From positions 1 to 10,421 of the forward strand of contig JAMDCN010000012.1 of assembly GCA_023489025.1 (NCBI GenBank): a stretch of 10,421 nt of DNA, in the 5' to 3' direction. The notes beneath the pieces were generated by a model, which saw only the letters and a list, made by a program, of their open reading frames with translations, searched no databases and was not told the origin of the DNA. Shown here piece after piece: positions 4,132-10,421 of this stretch (position 1 is its first letter; the number at the start of each line of letters is the position of its first letter). The stretch comes from Deltaproteobacteria bacterium. Lineage in GTDB: Bacteria; Desulfobacterota_E; Deferrimicrobia; Deferrimicrobiales; Deferrimicrobiaceae. Position numbers and translations under genes: made by a program.

Positions 4132-5628
4132 TCAAGGAATCCGGTACGGATCCCACTCCGCGACGTGTGTGCGGCCGGGCTGGTAGTCGTTCAACGCGTC
4201 GGTCGGGTTGTACTCAGGAGCGGCGTTGTGCGACCTGCCGGCGATCCGCTCGATGGACCGCGGCGCCACCGGGAAGGCGAACGTGCAGGCCAGGGCGTCC
4301 CCTTCGTCCGGCGACCGCCCCAGCGTCTGCTTGATCTGGTCCTTGTCGATCAGCGCGAGCTTGTCGCCCGAGTAGGTGTAGGTCTGCGCGCACAGATCCG
4401 CGATCAGCGTCGGGTTCGGCGGGATGACACCGCCGCCCTTGATCCACTCCGCCAGGTTCCACCACATCTCGGCCCGCTTGTTCAGGAACCTCGGATCCCA
4501 AGGCTTCCCCGAGAACTGGACCTCGAACACCACGTGGCCGGCGGCTTTCAGGAGATCGATCGCCCCGGCTCCCCATCCGCCGGTGGCGTCGATCATCAGC
4601 GCGTCGGCGTTCCACTTCATGTAGGCGGAAGCGGCGGCCGCCGCGATCGCCTGCGTGTTCGCGTTGCGCATCTCCTTCGACCGGAACGCCACCAGCCCCT
4701 GCCTGGGGAAGAGAACCGTCTTGTCGTCGCCTTCCCGGGCGACATCCACCCCAAGGATCCGCGGGGCGTGTGCGTACGCCGTGGCCGGAAGGAACCGCTT
4801 CGAGGCCGCGGAGCATTCGTCGGGCCCCAGCAGCGCGTTGATCGACGCCGGCGGAAACTTGCCGAACACGTTGACCAGCACCCAGGGGTTGTCTTTCCCG
4901 TACTTCTGGATCTGCTCCCGGGCCCACTGGAGCGACACCCGCGGGGAGCGCTTCGGGTCGTCCGGATCGCCGGTGATCTCCACCAGAAACCAGAGGTCCC
5001 GCTCCAGCGTGCAGGCATCGTACAGCGGCCCTTCGAGGTTCGTAGGGTTGCCCGCCTGCAGGATCTTCGTCTCGATCCCCGTGGCCAGCCCCGCCTCGGC
5101 CGTCGCCATGACGGCCTTCGGGATGCCGCCGGATTCGTCGAGGATGAACAGCTGGTAGTCGGCGTGCACGCCGGCCAGGGTGTTGGCCTGCTGCTCCCGG
5201 TTGGCGGTCTTGGGCCACGTCCGGGCGGACATCCACCAGGTCTCGGGATGGTTCCGGGACGTGATCCGCTCCTTGTGCCAGGCGAACGCCTGGGTCAGGA
5301 ACGGCGACTTGTTCTGCCACTTCGCCATCTCGGTCCAGAGGCAGTCTTTCAGGTTGTCCTCGGTGATCGACGTGGCGACGACCTTCGGGTGAAGGCGGGT
5401 CGCCAGGAAGTTCCACGCACACCAGGACAGGACCGCGGTCTTCCCCGGGCCCTTGCACGCCTTCATGGCCAGCCGCTGCTTGTGAGGGAACGCCTTCAGG
5501 ACGTCCAGCTGCCACGGATCCGGATCCACCCCGAAGTTCTCGTAGACGAACCGCGGAACATTGCCCTTCCACTCCGCGATCCGTTTTTCGGCGGCGTTCC
5601 GCTCTTTTTTACTTCCCGCTTCCCGCAT
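4132..5628 (-). CDS. terL: phage terminase large subunit
   Basis: This 498-aa protein is the packaging motor, an ATPase that drives DNA into proheads and a nuclease that cuts it. The N-terminal ATPase domain has a Walker A-type motif at residues 57-64 (ACKGPGKT), a Walker B with the catalytic acid at 160-165 (LFILDE), and a coupling motif near 190-196 (LQAGNPT). The C-terminal RNase H-like nuclease domain has the acidic residues Asp295 (LGVDVAREGDD), Asp347 (LMIDATGGWGAG) and Asp444 (DEGDALACTF). The domain order and length are normal, so the gene looks intact. The start ATG at 5628 has GGAGGT upstream at good spacing. The usual next gene, the portal, is absent downstream, and the small subunit is more than 3 kb away. 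The structured element copy A lies directly upstream. Confidence 0.93.
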   Translation of the reverse strand: MREAGSKKERNAAEKRIAEWKGNVPRFVYENFGVDPDPWQLDVLKAFPHKQRLAMKACKGPGKTAVLSWCAWNFLATRLHPKVVATSITEDNLKDCLWTEMAKWQNKSPFLTQAFAWHKERITSRNHPETWWMSARTWPKTANREQQANTLAGVHADYQLFILDESGGIPKAVMATAEAGLATGIETKILQAGNPTNLEGPLYDACTLERDLWFLVEITGDPDDPKRSPRVSLQWAREQIQKYGKDNPWVLVNVFGKFPPASINALLGPDECSAASKRFLPATAYAHAPRILGVDVAREGDDKTVLFPRQGLVAFRSKEMRNANTQAIAAAAASAYMKWNADALMIDATGGWGAGAIDLLKAAGHVVFEVQFSGKPWDPRFLNKRAEMWWNLAEWIKGGGVIPPNPTLIADLCAQTYTYSGDKLALIDKDQIKQTLGRSPDEGDALACTFAFPVAPRSIERIAGRSHNAAPEYNPTDALNDYQPGRTHVAEWDPYRIP

Positions 5629-5695
5629 CCTTTACCTCCGTGCCAGCGGTCATCGAATTGACACTCCCCACCCCCGGGGGGCGGGTCACCGACGC

Positions 5696-5768
5696 GGCAC
5701 CGGAGGGCTCAGGTCCCCGGTCTTTGCCTACCGGGGGTATCTTGAGCCCTGTTCCACCTGCAGGCGCT
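5696..5768 (+). ncRNA. putative structured RNA element, copy A
   Basis: This is the partner of 3588-3660, with 54 of 73 identities and no gaps. The middle stem is GGGCTCA (5705-5711) with TGAGCCC (5743-5749), and the inner stem is CCCCGGT (5715-5721) with ACCGGGG (5730-5736). The outer stem has one A.C mismatch on the + strand. Internal-loop bases (GG after the first strand of the middle stem, and the TGTTYCAYCYGCAGG segment after it) are conserved beyond the stems. The minus-strand reading would place it in the terminase leader. The strand is not settled. Confidence 0.5.
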
Positions 5769-5917
5769 GTGGCGACCCGGGGATCCCCTCAGGCCGTGTC
5801 CGGTCGCGTTGGGTGGGACATCCAACCGGTCGCACGCTCGATGATCTCCCCACCTACGGCCGGCCCAGGAGGCCACCCTTCTCAGGCAACCACAGGACCA
5901 TCCCCCTTTTGCATCCC

Positions 5918-5960
5918 TGCTCCGGAGCCCTAGCCCCCATGTACAGGGCTCCACGGAGCA
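5918..5960. other. strong two-part hairpin
   Basis: TGCTCC-GGAGCCCT pairs with AGGGCTCC-AC-GGAGCA, fourteen base pairs interrupted by a two-base bulge, around a 13-base loop. No T-run follows on either strand, so it is not a standard intrinsic terminator. It probably belongs to the same structured region as element copy A. Confidence 0.6.
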
Positions 5961-6026
5961 GGCCCCCGGCGTGGAGATGGCGCCGGAGGACGGAGGGGAA
6001 GGAAGCCCTCCGCGATCTTTTGAACC

Positions 6027-6557
6027 TCACGCCGTGAACTCATCCAGGATGTCCCCCAACTCCTTTCGGGCGGCGATCACTGCCGAATTCACTGCCTGCC
6101 GCTTCGCCTTGGCCAAGTAGTATTCCATCTCCTCCTCCTCTGTCGCCTCGACGGCCTGTAGGTCGGACTTGGCCTTCTCCAGCGTCTGCCGGGCGGCGTC
6201 CAGGTCACGGATGTTGGCCCCCACGCGGAGGGCATTACGTGCATCCATCGACTCCAGAACGGCGTCGATGCGCCGCCGGATGATTGCCTTCTCCAACTCC
6301 ACCAGGACCTTCGCTTCTTCGCTTCCTCGCGGAGGAAGCTCCTCATCGGGAACACCGGAGACCAGCGAGGGGACAGCGAGGCTTTCCTTCTCCTTTATGT
6401 TGGCCACCTCATTCCGCGCGATCAGTTCCTCGAGCCTGGGGATCAGGGCGCGAAGCCGAGCTCCATCAATTTTGGCCTGGATCAGCCGCCCCAGTTCCAA
6501 CCCCCCAATCCTCTCCTCCAGCCGCTCCCTCTTTATTTCCTCGAGCGTATTTCCCAT
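6027..6557 (-). CDS. coiled-coil phage protein of unknown function
   Basis: The 176-aa protein is almost entirely charged helix (LEEIKRERLEERIGGLELGRLIQ, then ELEKAIIRRRIDAVLESM, then DAARQTLEKAKSDLQAVEATEEEEMEYYLAKAKRQA). A short Pro-rich break occurs near residues 63-78. No signal peptide, membrane segment or catalytic motif is seen. The start ATG at 6557 has AAAGGAGG upstream with eight-base spacing. It lies about 50 bases after the ejection-type protein in the same direction and is probably co-transcribed. Such helical proteins next to virion genes can be scaffold, chaperone or internal proteins, but nothing here decides between them. Confidence 0.75.
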   Translation of the reverse strand: MGNTLEEIKRERLEERIGGLELGRLIQAKIDGARLRALIPRLEELIARNEVANIKEKESLAVPSLVSGVPDEELPPRGSEEAKVLVELEKAIIRRRIDAVLESMDARNALRVGANIRDLDAARQTLEKAKSDLQAVEATEEEEMEYYLAKAKRQAVNSAVIAARKELGDILDEFTA

Positions 6558-6608
6558 CGTCTTCGCCTCCTTTTCATGGCCAGGGCGCGAGGCCCCGGCG
6601 GGTTCGTA

Positions 6609-8498
6609 TCATCTCTTATTCATCCCCTTCTGTTCGAGGTTTCGCCGGTACAGATCAGCGACCGCAGCGTCATCTACCTTGTGGCCGGCTCTTCGAAGCG
6701 CGGCCTCGATCTTGACCCGCTCGCCTTCCGGCACCAGGATCTTCTCATCCGGCACCTGGAAGGATCTCTTCCCGAAGAACCCTCCGCCAAACACTTCGCC
6801 CGGAAGCTTCACGAGCAGCTCCCGGGCCATCTCCCGGGTCTGCTCCTGCGGCGGCTGCTTCCCCTGGTGCTCCGCCATAAATCCCTTCCTGCGGATCTGG
6901 AGCTGCTCATGAAATTTGTCGTACGTCTCCTGATTTCCCTCCTCGGTAATCCCGGCGGGCTTGAGGATTCCGTCCACGATGTCCTTGGTTGTGCGGAGGG
7001 CACCCTCCCTCTCCCCCGTCTTGTCCTTCAGGAGCGCCTGCTGCTCCTCGATGAGGTCCTTGAACTGGGAATTAGTGAGATCCCCCCGTACCACCAGGGT
7101 CAGCAGGTTTTTCGACCTCAAGAGATCCGGGTTGAGCTTCAATTCGGACCAGGCGTGCGTCTGCTGCGTGGTGGGCCGGTCTGCCAGGATCCGGATCCGA
7201 TCCGACGCATGTTCCCCTTCCTGACGCAGCTCGTCCAGCACCTTATCCGCCAAATAGGGATCCGCCGCCCGGAGGGCGTCCAGCTTCCCGGGGCCGATGT
7301 CGGAGATCCTCGCGATCTTTCCGACCTGCTCGACCCGCACGATGTCGTCCATCACGGTCCTGAAGGCTTTCTTCCCCTCGTCCTTCTCTTCCGCATCCGC
7401 ACGCTTGTTCACGTCGTCCTGGAACTTCAGGGCGGCGGTGGGATCCTCCAGGAACATGGCAGACATGACGTCCGGTGGGACCATGGCCATGCTGATCGGC
7501 TTCCCGGCGAGCACCGCCTGCGCCAGGGGGCCGGCCGCCTTCCGGGTCAAGTCCTCGACCCGCTGCTTGCGGCCCGTCTCCCGCTCCGTGACCATCGCCT
7601 TGAGCTCGGTCTCGGCGTGCTTCAGGGAATCCGGATCCTGCCTCAACCGGCCCCGTACCTCGTTCATCATCAAGTCGACGGACTTCGTCGGATCGGTCCG
7701 GAAGACGTTCAACGCGGTGTCCAAGCCGATCTGCGCGGAGGCCATCGGCTTTAAGGCCTTTCCCAGCTTCTCCTGGTCGGCGGCGGTGATCCGGTCCTTC
7801 ACGCTCTCGAAATACGTCTTCGCCTGGGCGGCCGCACCCTCGGTCATCATCCGCGTGACGACGGTGGAATAGACGATGGAGTTCCAGGCGTCGATCCGGG
7901 ACTTCGTCGACTCCGGCGAGGCCCCCCGCGTGGACCTCTCGCTCAGGATGGTGGCGACTCCGAACTTATGCTCCCGCTCCACGCGGTCCGGATCCTGGTA
8001 GTGGAGCCAGACATTGTTCGTCGTGGTTTCGATGGAGGCCTTGCTCGTCTCCGCGTCGTAGGCGTCGAGCTCTTGGTTGATGTGCCGTTGGATCTGCTTT
8101 TCCACGTCCACGCGGCGCTCCTTGATGAACGACCGGAACGCGTTTTTCTGGGCGTCGTTTCCCAGGGAATTCTCCTTCTCCTGGGCGAGCTGATCGAAGG
8201 CCTCCAGCGTCGGCTGATCGATCCCGAATGCGTTCTTTCCCTTCGTCGTCAGCGCCCCGGTCTCGGGGTGGGACAGGAGATCGTTGATCTTCCCGTCGGT
8301 CTCGGTTCGAGCATCCTGGTACGCGGACCGGTCGGCGTAGTCCTTCTCCTCCTTCAGCACCTTGGAGACCACATCCATCCCCTTGGCGAGCCCCGCGCCG
8401 AACGCCTCCGGGGGAAGCGCCGTCGCCTGCGGCGCCCCCTCCGGGACGGGGATCGCGGCCGCCTCTACCTGTCGTGTGTATCGTGGGATTTTCGGCAT
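6609..8498 (-). CDS. phage internal virion / DNA ejection-type protein
   Basis: The 629-aa protein begins MPKIPRYTRQVEAAAIPVPE and has a segment (ALPPEAFGAGLAKGMDVVSK) like the starts of long helical phage proteins annotated as internal virion or ejection proteins. Further on, LSHPETGALTTKGKNAFGI followed by TLEAFDQLAQEKENSLGNDAQKNAF matches the conserved 'one full-length helical' core of that group. The rest is helical and Ala/Glu/Lys-rich, with no lytic transglycosylase motif that I can see. Such proteins enter the host with the DNA and help form the channel. The start ATG at 8498 overlaps the upstream stop by one base (TAATG), so the two are coupled; longer starts only add sequence from the other frame. 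The family assignment is by resemblance, not by a defining motif. Confidence 0.6.
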   Translation of the reverse strand: MPKIPRYTRQVEAAAIPVPEGAPQATALPPEAFGAGLAKGMDVVSKVLKEEKDYADRSAYQDARTETDGKINDLLSHPETGALTTKGKNAFGIDQPTLEAFDQLAQEKENSLGNDAQKNAFRSFIKERRVDVEKQIQRHINQELDAYDAETSKASIETTTNNVWLHYQDPDRVEREHKFGVATILSERSTRGASPESTKSRIDAWNSIVYSTVVTRMMTEGAAAQAKTYFESVKDRITAADQEKLGKALKPMASAQIGLDTALNVFRTDPTKSVDLMMNEVRGRLRQDPDSLKHAETELKAMVTERETGRKQRVEDLTRKAAGPLAQAVLAGKPISMAMVPPDVMSAMFLEDPTAALKFQDDVNKRADAEEKDEGKKAFRTVMDDIVRVEQVGKIARISDIGPGKLDALRAADPYLADKVLDELRQEGEHASDRIRILADRPTTQQTHAWSELKLNPDLLRSKNLLTLVVRGDLTNSQFKDLIEEQQALLKDKTGEREGALRTTKDIVDGILKPAGITEEGNQETYDKFHEQLQIRRKGFMAEHQGKQPPQEQTREMARELLVKLPGEVFGGGFFGKRSFQVPDEKILVPEGERVKIEAALRRAGHKVDDAAVADLYRRNLEQKGMNKR

Positions 8499-8962
8499 TA
8501 TCGTTCCACCCACTTGGGATCGGTTGCCTCGCGGGCGGGTTCCACTTTGGAGTCCCCCGCCGCGGGAGGAGGGGCCTCCTCCTTCCGGACGCTGGCGTGT
8601 TGTTTCGTGAAGATCTTCACGAGCGTTTCCCGGGACGTGACAGGCCCGAGGATGGTCTGGTTTGCGCCACCCGAGCTGTGTTCCGCCAACTCCATCGCGA
8701 GCCGGTTCCGGAGGACTTCGGCCGTCTTGGACTCTGCAACCCACGGCGGGGCAGCGGGGTACCGTGAACTGTTTGGAGGCGAGGACAGGTTGCCCGCTTG
8801 GCGGACGATGGCCGTTTGTAACTGAACCAGTTCGCCGTAGAGAATGCCGAACTCGTCGATCGCCTGGTCAAGCAGATCGCCGATTTCAAGCCGTCGCCGT
8901 AGCAAGACCCCCATCGTTACAACTCCCTCCCCCTTCGCAACTGCAGGCTTTCCTGGTGTCAT
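8498..8962 (-). CDS. phage protein of unknown function
   Basis: The 154-aa protein has an N-terminal stretch (MTPGKPAVAKGEGVVTMGVL), a helical middle (EIGDLLDQAIDEFGILYGEL), a Pro/Ser-rich linker, a second helical part around LRNRLAMELAEH, and a charged tail (KVEPAREATDPKWVER). I do not recognise it. The start at 8962 has GGAAGGAGAGG upstream. A later ATG at 8914 also has GGGAG at good distance, so a 138-aa form is possible. The stop overlaps the start of the ejection-type gene, so they are translated together. It lies about 95 bases after the small terminase gene, in the place where a head or connector accessory gene might sit. Confidence 0.7.
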   Translation of the reverse strand: MTPGKPAVAKGEGVVTMGVLLRRRLEIGDLLDQAIDEFGILYGELVQLQTAIVRQAGNLSSPPNSSRYPAAPPWVAESKTAEVLRNRLAMELAEHSSGGANQTILGPVTSRETLVKIFTKQHASVRKEEAPPPAAGDSKVEPAREATDPKWVER

Positions 8963-9056
8963 GACCCTCTCCTTCCGTTTTCCCCTCGAGCGGGGTGATT
9001 TGAACCGCGTCATCCCAGATCTTCAAGTGGCTGCCGAGAAGGCGGCGTGGCCACCG

Positions 9057-9590
9057 TCATCCCCCCTTCCCGGCTTTCTTCCCGGCCGGCGCCGGTGCAG
9101 CCGCGGGGCGCATGTCCATGGAGCCCGTAACCAGGTCCTCCAGGCTCTTCTCCACCCCGTGCGACACCTCGATCTTGTCCCGCCACAGTTTCGGCTGCCG
9201 GTTTCGAAGCCAGAGCGAGCAAGCCGCCGTGTCGGGCGGGTAATGCTCAGTGAACGGGACAACCAGCTGCTTCCCGGACTTAGGATCGGCGAAGATTTTC
9301 ACGGCCCGGTGGGAATATCCGCGGGCCCGATGGTACAAGGAGTCGGCGATCTCGGCGTCCGCCATGATCCGACCTTCGCGCATCGCCCCTATAAATTCCC
9401 GATTTGTCCGCTTCCAAAGCTCCAAGGTTTTCACGGAAATCCCAAAGAAATCCGCGATATCCTTCTCCAAGGCCCCCAGCCGCGCGAGGTTCCGGACATA
9501 TCTGACGTACTCCTTCTTGAACAACGTCGGCCGACCTGCCTTTTTGCTGGAATCATCCGGTGTCGGTTCGCGTTTCCCTTTACCCTTCAT
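9057..9590 (-). CDS. terS: phage terminase small subunit-like protein
   Basis: The 177-aa protein recognises phage DNA for packaging and hands it to the large subunit. After a basic Ser-rich start, residues about 17-70 (AGRPTLFKKEYVRYVRNLAR...DIADFFGISVKTLELWKR) form the helix-turn-helix DNA-binding domain. The following motifs are ADAEIADSLYHRARGYSH, VVPFTEHYPPDTAACSLWL and RNRQPKLWRDKIE, the typical signature of this terminase family. The tail is Ala/Pro/Lys-rich. The ATG at 9590 was chosen because GAGGGGG lies upstream and the longer start at 9641 adds an unusual leader. The gene is first of the phage cluster after the recombinase, and the large subunit is more than 3 kb downstream, an uncommon arrangement. 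Confidence 0.88.
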   Translation of the reverse strand: MKGKGKREPTPDDSSKKAGRPTLFKKEYVRYVRNLARLGALEKDIADFFGISVKTLELWKRTNREFIGAMREGRIMADAEIADSLYHRARGYSHRAVKIFADPKSGKQLVVPFTEHYPPDTAACSLWLRNRQPKLWRDKIEVSHGVEKSLEDLVTGSMDMRPAAAPAPAGKKAGKGG

Positions 9591-9627
9591 TGGTTTGCCC
9601 CCTCTTCTTCCATCAAGTGGTGAACCA

Positions 9628-9648
9628 CGGATTTCCCCCAAAAATCCG
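9628..9648. other. small hairpin between recombinase and small terminase
   Basis: CGGATTT pairs with AAATCCG around a 7-base loop, and a short GTGG-TGAA-CCAC hairpin lies directly beside it (9617-9628). No T-run follows on either strand. It may be a weak terminator, a regulatory site or chance. Confidence 0.35.
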
Positions 9649-9655
9649 ATTCCCG

Positions 9656-10421
9656 CTACAGTCGCGCATCCGCGCGCCCCGCTTCGCCGTTTTCTCGCCC
9701 CATTCCCATCCGGTGCGCGATCCGGTCCAAGGCCCCCACCGCCCGGTCCAGGTTGCGTTCGATGTACCCCATCGTGGTGCGCGCGTCCTTATGCCGCATG
9801 AGGTCCTGAATGTCCGGAACCGACATGCCCTCCTCGGCCAGCATCGAGGCGAAGCCTCCGCGGAGACGGTGCGGGGTGAGCCCCGCCATCCCGATCGACC
9901 GGCTGGCCTTGGCGACAAGGTCCCTGGTGGCGCCGGCGCAGTACCGGCCGCCCGACGGCGACACTACGATGAGTCCCTCGGGGACTCGCCGGCGCTCCAG
10001 GTGCTCGCGCAGCCAGCCGCGCAGCGGAAGCGGAACCGCCTCCCTCCCCTTCGTGATCCCCGGCGTGTAGGTGGAGCGCTCCCAGTCGATCCACTCCCAG
10101 CGCGCGGACAATTGCTCGCTTTCGCGGAGGCCAAGGCCCAAGCCTAGCCGCACGGCCGTCGCCAGCCCCCACCGCGCGCCGGCGGTCGCGTCCACCGCGG
10201 CGAGCCATTCGGAGGCCTTCGCGACCGGGAGGATGACCCGGGGACGTTTTTGCACCCGAAACATCCCCAGGCGCCACGGCACGGCGGGGATCAGCTCGCG
10301 ATTCGTCGCCCACCGGTAGAGGAGCTTCAAGATCCGCATCCAGTGGTTCGCGCTGCTCGGCGCGTGCTCCTCGAGGTGAAGACGCCGGGCTTCCTCGACA
10401 TCCTCCGTCCGGATCCGGTCA
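9656..10421 (-). CDS. second tyrosine recombinase (5' part outside window)
   Basis: The 254 visible residues continue in frame to the window edge, so the true start lies beyond 10421. The first visible part (EDVEEARRLHLEEHAPSSAN, then HWMRILKLLYRWA) is the end of the core-binding domain. The catalytic domain shows Arg in GLGLRESEQL, His and Arg in HRLRGGF, His in LMRHKDARTTMGY, and the Tyr of that last motif (GYIER). The position after the HxxR motif, often His, is Gly here, a tolerated variation. The protein is unlike the first integrase, so it is not a duplicate. It reads into the small terminase gene 65 bases later. It may be the integrase of a neighbouring or fused element, or a second recombinase of the same one. 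Confidence 0.88.
   Translation of the reverse strand, partial: DRIRTEDVEEARRLHLEEHAPSSANHWMRILKLLYRWATNRELIPAVPWRLGMFRVQKRPRVILPVAKASEWLAAVDATAGARWGLATAVRLGLGLGLRESEQLSARWEWIDWERSTYTPGITKGREAVPLPLRGWLREHLERRRVPEGLIVVSPSGGRYCAGATRDLVAKASRSIGMAGLTPHRLRGGFASMLAEEGMSVPDIQDLMRHKDARTTMGYIERNLDRAVGALDRIAHRMGMGRENGEAGRADARL

Larger units (their letters stand above)
5629..6026. other. gene-free, hairpin-rich region holding structured element copy A
   Basis: No convincing gene is seen in these 398 bases. Besides the 73-nt element at 5696-5768 there are three notable features. GCGACC at 5772-5777 can pair with either of two GGTCGC copies, at 5802-5807 and near 5828. The hairpin GTTGG/CCAAC sits between those copies. 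A strong hairpin at 5918-5960 completes the set. The density of stems over about 270 bases suggests a long structured RNA or a complex DNA site upstream of the terminase gene. Confidence 0.5.

Noticed and set aside
3092..4186. 364-codon rightward frame over the repressor and structured element B
   Set aside because: Its first two thirds run through the promoter, the repressor gene in another phase and the hairpin region. The part from about 3720 looks protein-like but has no start and lower GC at third positions than the 58-aa gene. It is kept only as a possible remnant.
4063..5661. 532-codon rightward frame opposite the terminase gene
   Set aside because: It is an antisense shadow of a gene with all terminase motifs. 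It is Arg/Pro/Gly-rich with no recognisable domain.
5918..5960. Intrinsic transcription terminator
   Set aside because: The hairpin is strong, but neither strand has a following T-run.
5696..5990. Self-cleaving ribozyme (hammerhead, HDV-like, twister) or group I/II intron
   Set aside because: I looked for the conserved core bases of hammerhead ribozymes and intron ends and could not find them. The fold does not match the HDV layout.
6576..7754. Rightward frame opposite the ejection-type gene
   Set aside because: It is a shadow of a coherent 629-aa protein with a coupled start, and shows no motif of its own.
9600..9660. Far attachment site (copy of the tRNA 3' end) next to the second recombinase
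   Set aside because: No stretch here or elsewhere in the window repeats the T arm and acceptor sequence of the tRNA. The local hairpins are unrelated to it.
1..10421. CRISPR array, insertion sequence or toxin-antitoxin pair
   Set aside because: No regularly spaced repeats and no transposase-like protein are seen. The ribbon-helix-helix gene has no adjacent toxin-like gene.

Overview
This GC-rich window looks like a bacterial chromosome carrying a phage-derived integrative element at a tRNA gene. The composition and the RNase R-like and phage proteins fit a Gram-negative bacterium, possibly deltaproteobacterial. That taxonomic placement is a guess and no gene here decides it.

Host side (1-657). 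The 5' part of an RNase R-like exoribonuclease gene runs leftward off the window. It is followed by an intact tRNA-Leu(CAG) on the + strand. The tRNA 3' end is the apparent attachment site: the first tyrosine integrase lies against it, and the integrase stop codon falls inside the tRNA T-loop.

Control and integration module (636-3462). A leftward operon starts from a consensus-like promoter at 3218-3246. It encodes an excisionase-type helix-turn-helix protein, an S24/LexA-like protein lacking both the DNA-binding domain and the catalytic lysine, small cysteine-rich proteins in a tandem duplication, and the integrase. Several junctions share the pattern GGCGGCCTGA-N-ATGG, which suggests translational coupling. 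A divergent ribbon-helix-helix repressor gene reads rightward. A 27-bp near-perfect palindrome covers the -10 of the leftward promoter and is the likely operator.

Middle (3463-6026). Two gene-poor, hairpin-rich stretches flank the large terminase gene (leftward, 4132-5628). Each holds a copy of the same 73-nt element. The copies align without gaps at 54/73 identity, and the changes sit mainly in loops or preserve base pairing, so I propose a structured RNA or structured DNA site of unknown class. A 58-aa phage-type protein reads rightward after the first copy.

Right part (6027-10421). A leftward series encodes a second tyrosine recombinase (cut by the window edge), the small terminase subunit, an unknown 154-aa protein, a 629-aa protein resembling phage ejection or internal virion proteins, and a 176-aa coiled-coil protein. 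No portal, capsid or tail gene is visible. The two terminase subunits are split by three other genes and the structured region. The element is therefore either a rearranged prophage or a satellite-like element. Its far attachment site is not in the window.
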